Shown here piece by piece: positions 58,636 through 64,000 of a stretch of 64,000 nt of DNA. The position numbers and the translations under genes were made by a program. Location: assembly GCF_040958095.1 (NCBI RefSeq), contig NC_091228.1, positions 13,993,399 through 14,057,398 on the forward strand, read 5' to 3'. Source of the stretch: Procambarus clarkii (taxonomy: Eukaryota; Arthropoda; Malacostraca; Decapoda; Cambaridae). A model generated the notes under the pieces. That model made no database searches and was not told the DNA's origin. It saw only the letters and a program-made list of their open reading frames with translations. Each line of letters begins with the position of its first letter. Position 1 is the first letter of the stretch.

Positions 58636-58775
58636 TTGAGGTGCTTCTGGGGCTTAGCGTCCCCGCGGCCCGGTCGTCGACCAGGCCTCCTGGTTGCTGG
58701 ACTGATCAACCAGGCTGTTGGACGCGGCTGCTCGCAGCCTGACGTATGAGTCACAGCCCAACCTGTCCTCTTAAA
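58608..58775. repeat. Abundant dispersed repeat with GAGGTTACCTT units
   Basis: Three CTTGAGGTTAC/CTTGAGGTGC units, then the GC-rich GGCTTAGCGTCCCCGCGGCC and CCTCCTGGTTGCTGGACTG stretch and a GCGGCTGCTCGCAGCC partial palindrome. I recall this as a very common repeat in crayfish and lobster DNA (memory, not a search). Confidence 0.6.
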
Positions 58776-58789
58776 AAGAACGTCAACAT

Positions 58790-60050
58790 TTGCCGTTTGA
58801 CTCTACGGCTGTGTTTGGACGTTATTTTGTGTAAAACTACGTCTATTTTCGCTTCCATGGACTATCTCTTGTTATACAATGAAATACCACACTCTTATTA
58901 TTCTATAACTCACTGACTATGCTCTGATATTTGTTCTTCAAGTAAAAATATATATATTTTTGCCTTAATTAGGCCATAATCCAGAAAATTCCAGCCTATC
59001 GATCTTTATATTTAGGAAAACATCTAATAAATTTGGAAATGAATTTTTCGTTCGCCGACAGTTGCCTGTTACTATTTAACCCTCCATGCTTTAATGTCGC
59101 TGGTCATTGTGACTTTCCCAGGATTTATATAGGTTTTGTAGTAGCATTTAGTCACACTACAGTAATTTAACTAATGGGAAACCTCTATAGTTGTCGTAAA
59201 TTAATAATAATCATTTATCAAATAATAAATTAGCAAACATATGCAACATTTTATGTTACGACTTTTCGGGTAGGCCGTTCTGTTTGTTTACAACCCCAAT
59301 GGTTCAAAATACACAATACTTTTAATATATAAGTGACTAAGTATGCTCTAATATATGGTCCTCAATGAAAATTATCGTTTTTTTTTGTTAATTTGTCCAT
59401 AATGAATAAGATTCCTTACTGTTGATCTTTATATTAAGAAAAACATCTAAACAAATTGGTATTGTGTTTTCGTTCAGCTAAAGTTTCCAGATACTATTTC
59501 CTAGTTATCAATTAATGTAGGTGGTTATTTTAATTCGCGGCTACCAGGGGCTTTCTCCCATTATACAATATAAATGTACTCACAAACTATTCTCTGGTAT
59601 CTGTTCTTCAAGTAAAATTACCTATTTTTTTTTGTTTAATTAGTCCATAATTCATAAAATTCCTTCAGGTCGATCTTTATATTTAGAAAAACATCTAATC
59701 AATTTGGAATTTAATTTTTCGTTCACCTGCAGTTACCAGCTACTATTTCATTGTTATATTTTATGTCGCTGGTCATTACAATTTTCCAAGAATTTAAACA
59801 GCTAAACAGCAAGTAGCATCTTGTTAGAGTACAGGAATTTACCTATGGAGAACCTCGATAGCTGCCGAAAATTATTAATGATTATATATGGAATTTAAAA
59901 TAATGAATTATATACCATTTCTTATGTTACGTCTTTGGCGGGTAGGCGGTTCTGCGGGTTTACAACCGAATTGTTTAAAAATCACACTATTTTAAATGTA
60001 TGTCACTAGTATGCTCTGATATATGTTCTGCAATGAAAATAAAGATTGTT
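58790..60050. repeat. Higher-order tandem repeat, period about 660 bases
   Basis: Two large units: 58.80-59.45 and 59.54-60.05 kb. Paired landmarks: TGTTCTTCAAGTAAAA at 58.935 and 59.60 kb; ATGTTACGACTTTTCGGGTAGGC at 59.255 and ATGTTACGTCTTTGGCGGGTAGGC at 59.925 kb. Within each unit a half-related block (TGCTCTAATATATGGTCCTCAATGAAAA, 59.345; TGCTCTGATATATGTTCTGCAATGAAAA, 60.01) recurs at an offset of about 420. Confidence 0.7.
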
Positions 60051-60745
60051 TTGTTGTTAATTACTCCATAAATGTGTAATGTGTTAATTCAGTCTAAAAT
60101 CTTTTTGCAACGTTTATATGCGATATACGTAGCGGGAAACTACCTAATATTTAAAAATAATAGTTACAACATTCTATTAATATATAATGTTGAAATAAAT
60201 ATCACACAAAGTCTGTATATCTGTTTTTAGATGTCTTATAAATCTTCTTTTAAAATAGTATTAATGATTTTTATGAATCTTGAGTAAAAATTATGTTAAT
60301 TATTATTAATCTAATTGTTATTATTTTAAGTAAAAGAATTGCAAGTATTCGCATAACCACGGGATCTCTGTTTGTGTATGAATGCACGGATTTGTTTTTG
60401 TTATGAGAGGGACGCCTTAGAAAGCATGGTGTAGGCCACCTGTGGCTCGCATCCGATCCCACGATCGTCGTCGCCCCTAAATCAACACAACAGGTATTTA
60501 GTATTTACGATTATAATAAGTAATATTTCTTTTATAATAATATTGCAGCAGGTGGTGTAGTGGTAGGACACTCATAATTGTTTTTTTTTTTTTTTTTTTT
60601 ACTTTTTTGGTCATCTATTGTTATTAATTATTCTAGTTAATTTTTTACATTCCTAGTTCCCATTAAGTTTTTTTTTTTCTTTTTACTTAAAATTACCATT
60701 AAGTTTATTTTACTTTAGAATTTTTAATCTGCTTTTTTCTTTGTT
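60050..60745. other. AT-rich sequence with a SINE-head scrap
   Basis: No gene recognised. GGTGGTGTAGTGGTAGGACACTC (60551-60573) equals the tRNA-like head (box A) of the SINE at 16.8 kb, but no box B follows. A T-run (60579-60600) leads into the LINE. Confidence 0.6.
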
Positions 60746-63700
60746 TTCTATTTTGTAATTTGCCATTCTTACCTTGTTTTCCTGCAATCAGCCTTTTTAT
60801 GCAGACAAGTATAGACCCAGAACTAAACCTCTTATCCACTATCTATGACAATCATCACTTCAATGATCAAAATTGCAGATATTTTACAGCAAATGATGTA
60901 AACAATGTATTATCAGATAATCTCAATATCTCTGTAATCAACTTGAACGTTAGATCCCTAGGTAAACACTTCGATGATGTTAGTGCCTTGATTGAAACTA
61001 TTGACAACAAATTCTCTTTTATTATACTTACTGAAACGTGGTTGAAAGAGGATAATACTCAACTCTTTAACATGCCTAACTACTCGGCAATTCACAACTG
61101 TCGTCAAATGCAGAGAGGTGGTGGTACTGCTCTTTACTACCACCAAGAACTAACATGCTTAAAAATAATTAGAACTAGAGACTGCTGTGGGGAGTATATT
61201 TTTGCCAGTTTCAGAGTCAAGGGTGCCGAGTCTGTCCTGTCTGTGGGTGCAGTCTATAGAATTCCTAACACTGATGTGTCTGAATTCAACTCAAACCTTA
61301 GAAATCTAATACTAGATAACAGATTGAACAAAAACCATCTAATTATCGCAGGGGACTTTAATATTGACCTCTGCGAGCCTGAACACCCTACTGCTGTTAG
61401 CTTCCTCAACTGTATGAATTCCTGCTTCCTCATACCCTTAATCACTAGACCAACTAGAATCACTGATAGTACTGCTACGACTCTAGATCACATCTGGACC
61501 AACATAACCTCTCCGCTTACTTCAGGTATAATCACCGATAGCACTACAGACCATTACCCCACATTTCTCTTAACTAACATTAGCAAACCACCTCTAGAGA
61601 CAAGGGAGTTAAGCTTTAGGCTGCACAATGAAACTGCTATAAACAATTTTATAACTGCTGCTGATAATGTCAACTGGGAGTCCGAGTTAGGTAACATAGG
61701 GGACATCAACCTAGCAGTGAAATCTTTTCTACAAACAACTCTTAGTCTTTATAACACCCACTGTCCTATGCTTACAAAACAAGTCACAAGCAAAAGACTT
61801 AACAATCCTTGGCTTACAAAGGGAATACTTAAATCCATTAACAAAAAACACGACCTTGAGAAGAAGTATAGGCTAGGAACAGTCTCCAAAGATTTCTCAA
61901 AGAATTACTCGTTATTGCTATCTAAAATAATTAGACGAGCCAAAACTAAATACTATGAAGATAAATTTACCCAAATAAAGAGCAACATTAAAAAAACTTG
62001 GAGCACAATTTCACAAATATTGGGATCAAAGAAGATTTTAAATAACAAACCAACACTCCTTTCCAATAACGTTGGTCAGCTTTCAGCCTCTGATTCTGCT
62101 ATTGAGTTCAATAGGTTCTTCTCTTCCATTGGGTCATCCCTTGCAAATGATATTCCATCTTCCTGTACTGATGTTAAGGACTATCTTACAGGTAACTATC
62201 CACAGTCTCTGTACCTAAAGCCTACTAGTTCCACTGATGTCAATGAAATAATCCTTTCCCTTAAAACCAAGTCTAGTGCCCTCGAGGAGATACCAACTTT
62301 AATTTACAAAAAAGCCTCCAGATCTCTAGCCCCTGCTATTGCATTGCTCTTCAACAAGTCACTTGAACTCCAAACCTTTCCTGACATTCTAAAAAAAGCA
62401 AGAGTAACCCCTGTCTACAAATGTGGTGATCTCACTGATGTTAACAACTATAGACCTATATCAATCCTGCCTAACTTGTCAAAAATATTCGAAAAGCTAA
62501 TCTACAAGCAGCTTTACTCTTTTCTAGCCAAACACAATATACTTAGCTCTTGTCAATATGGCTTCAGACCCAAAAAAAGCACTAACGATGCACTTATTAG
62601 TATGATTAACGTAATTCACGCAGCTCTTGATAAAAAGGAGTTTCCTGTTGGGTTATTTGTGGACCTGCGTAAGGCTTTTGACACTGTCAACCATCAAAAC
62701 CTTCTTCTTAAATTACATCATTATGGAGTCAGAGGACACTCCCTGCAATACCTCAAATCTTATCTTACTGACAGGCTCCAGTATGTTTCTGTGAATAATA
62801 CAATTTCTCCCACCCTACCCATCAACATTGGTGTTCCTCAGGGCAGCATACTTGGCCCTCTCCTCTTTCTCATCTACATTAATGACCTTCCAAATGCCTC
62901 CCAACACCTCAAACCAATTCTATTTGCTGACGACACAACCTTCATTTACTCCAGTCCTGACCCCCTTGCTCTAAATGCCACAGTAAATACTGAGCTAGAG
63001 AAAGTCCATCTTTGGCTAACTGCCAACAAACTCACCCTTAACATTGACAAAACGTTTTATATTCTGTTTGGCAATAAATCCTCTAATCAGATAAATCTCA
63101 AAATAAACAATACCCAAATTTGTAACAAATTAGATGGCAAATTCCTTGGCGTTCTCATCGACCACAAGCTGAATTTCCAGGGTCACATTCTAAATATATC
63201 AAAAAAAGTTTCAAAAACTGTTGGCATTCTTTCTAAGATCAGATATTATGTACCCCGCCCTGCTCTGGTTACTCTCTATTACTCCCTCATCTATCCATAC
63301 CTCAACTATGGTATTTGTGCTTGGGGTTCTACTACCCAAAATCATTTACGTCCTCTCATTACCCAACACAAAGCTGCTATTAGGACAATAACCAACTCTG
63401 GCCCCAGACATCACTCGGTACCCTTACTCAAATCTCTGAATATGTTAGATATTAAGTCACTGCACATTCTCTCTTGTGTATTATACATATATAAAACGCT
63501 GAACTGTAATGCCAATCCTGACCTCAAAAGCTTCATTGAAGGTTGTAACAGAACCCATGAGCACCACACCAGGAATAAATACAGTTTTGATATTCCTAGA
63601 GTACGACTTAATCAAACTAGAAATGCTCTACAAATCAAGGGACCCAGAATGTGGAATGACCTTCCCCACCATGTTAAAGACTGTACCTCTCTCAACCAGT

Positions 63701-64000
63701 TTAAGATAAAAACTAAACAATACCTAATAAATTCCCTGTAACCCACCTCACTCCTTTATTGTCAACCCATGTCTGTTATTTTATTTTATTAGTATTATAT
63801 TTTTTTTTAATCAACACTGTTTGTCAACCTATTGTATTTGTGCTGCTTTTTCAGTCATGTTCCCCCTTTTTTTATCTTTATTTGTATTTGTTTTCAACAC
63901 TTTTTATTCTTTATGCTCAATTAGTATTAAGTTCTAGATATTAATGTTTTTCTTGCCCGAAACGCATTGCGTAATAGTGGCTTTAGGCATTGTATGTACT
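60580..64000 (+). mobile_element. CR1/L2-like LINE, ORF2 open, runs to the window end
   Basis: The 5' end is uncertain (T-rich from 60580; no ORF1 seen). ORF2 60760-63741 is open. The 3' UTR has GCCCGAAACGCATTGCG and TAGTGGCTTTAGG at 63955-63988, as in the 13.4-kb copy, where the tail ends in (ATTGT)n. The last bases are beyond the window. Confidence 0.9.
60760..63741 (+). CDS. LINE ORF2: AP-type endonuclease and reverse transcriptase, 993 aa, open
   Basis: Endonuclease (residues about 55-275): NLNVRSL (N63), LTETWL (E92), GDFN (198-201), TTLDHIWTN and TDHYP near 265 are the conserved catalytic and scaffold motifs. RT (about 510-800): NYRPISILPNLSKIFEKL, CQYGFRPKKST, FVDLRKAFDTV, GVPQGSILGPLLFLIYINDLP and ILFADDTTF (FADD near 720) are all intact. 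The C-terminal part ends GPRMWNDLP. The protein nicks DNA and copies element RNA at the nick (target-primed reverse transcription). All catalytic motifs are present and there are no stops, so this may be a young copy. No ORF1 is seen upstream. Confidence 0.92.
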   Translation: MPFLPCFPAISLFMQTSIDPELNLLSTIYDNHHFNDQNCRYFTANDVNNVLSDNLNISVINLNVRSLGKHFDDVSALIETIDNKFSFIILTETWLKEDNTQLFNMPNYSAIHNCRQMQRGGGTALYYHQELTCLKIIRTRDCCGEYIFASFRVKGAESVLSVGAVYRIPNTDVSEFNSNLRNLILDNRLNKNHLIIAGDFNIDLCEPEHPTAVSFLNCMNSCFLIPLITRPTRITDSTATTLDHIWTNITSPLTSGIITDSTTDHYPTFLLTNISKPPLETRELSFRLHNETAINNFITAADNVNWESELGNIGDINLAVKSFLQTTLSLYNTHCPMLTKQVTSKRLNNPWLTKGILKSINKKHDLEKKYRLGTVSKDFSKNYSLLLSKIIRRAKTKYYEDKFTQIKSNIKKTWSTISQILGSKKILNNKPTLLSNNVGQLSASDSAIEFNRFFSSIGSSLANDIPSSCTDVKDYLTGNYPQSLYLKPTSSTDVNEIILSLKTKSSALEEIPTLIYKKASRSLAPAIALLFNKSLELQTFPDILKKARVTPVYKCGDLTDVNNYRPISILPNLSKIFEKLIYKQLYSFLAKHNILSSCQYGFRPKKSTNDALISMINVIHAALDKKEFPVGLFVDLRKAFDTVNHQNLLLKLHHYGVRGHSLQYLKSYLTDRLQYVSVNNTISPTLPINIGVPQGSILGPLLFLIYINDLPNASQHLKPILFADDTTFIYSSPDPLALNATVNTELEKVHLWLTANKLTLNIDKTFYILFGNKSSNQINLKINNTQICNKLDGKFLGVLIDHKLNFQGHILNISKKVSKTVGILSKIRYYVPRPALVTLYYSLIYPYLNYGICAWGSTTQNHLRPLITQHKAAIRTITNSGPRHHSVPLLKSLNMLDIKSLHILSCVLYIYKTLNCNANPDLKSFIEGCNRTHEHHTRNKYSFDIPRVRLNQTRNALQIKGPRMWNDLPHHVKDCTSLNQFKIKTKQYLINSL

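Overview
The window looks like repeat-rich intergenic DNA from a decapod crustacean, probably a crayfish or lobster relative (inference). The evidence is very many degraded CR1-like, I-clade and Penelope-like retroelements, long AC-rich minisatellites, a tRNA-derived SINE, a shared LINE/SINE 3' tail, an intron-bearing arthropod-type C-type lectin gene, and an abundant repeat with CCTTGAGGTTACCTTGAGG-type motifs that I recall from astacidean sequences.

Layout. 1-3150: an ACACCC minisatellite, then the 3' part of an I-clade LINE with an RNase H domain. 3156-5425 (minus strand): pieces of a host C2H2 zinc-finger gene, with a PxDLS CtBP-binding motif and ZEB/zfh-1-like fingers, ending in a CCAAT-rich promoter-like stretch. 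5440-10620 and 20150-24950: two AT-rich blocks that read as a fossil of a large dsDNA virus of the baculovirus/nudivirus/nimavirus lineage (Naldaviricetes). They carry recognisable per os infectivity factors PIF-5, PIF-0 (P74) and PIF-2 plus several unrecognised genes. Some genes look whole and others are broken. The blocks are separated by an AC-rich minisatellite interrupted by two large insertions: a non-coding TAACGTAA-rich element (10.83-15.7 kb) and a CR1-like LINE with a SINE nested in it (16.3-19.3 kb).

24.95-39.2 kb: more CR1-like LINE fragments, a second and inverted copy of the TTACGTTA-rich element (28.2-32.0 kb), a ~123-bp tandem repeat, a Penelope-like RT fragment and two decayed copies of another LINE. 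39.25-49.7 kb (minus strand): two head-to-tail copies of one I-clade LINE (ORF1 with a CCHC knuckle; ORF2 with endonuclease, RT and RNase H). A third copy of its 5' end lies on the plus strand at 56.4-58.6 kb and is interrupted by a 371-bp foldback element with a 7-bp target duplication.

50.6-53.9 kb (minus strand): a complete five-exon host gene for a secreted C-type lectin with a QPD motif, with a matching TATA box and arthropod initiator. 54.4-56.4 kb: a gag-like ORF1-only retroelement ending in AATAAA and an A-run. 58.8-60.05 kb: a higher-order tandem repeat. 60.76-63.74 kb: a LINE ORF2 (993 codons, open throughout) of the family whose truncated relatives lie at 12.9 and 19.8 kb.

The only good candidates for working host genes are the C-type lectin and possibly the zinc-finger gene. 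The most unusual content is the viral fossil and the paired TTACGTTA-rich elements.
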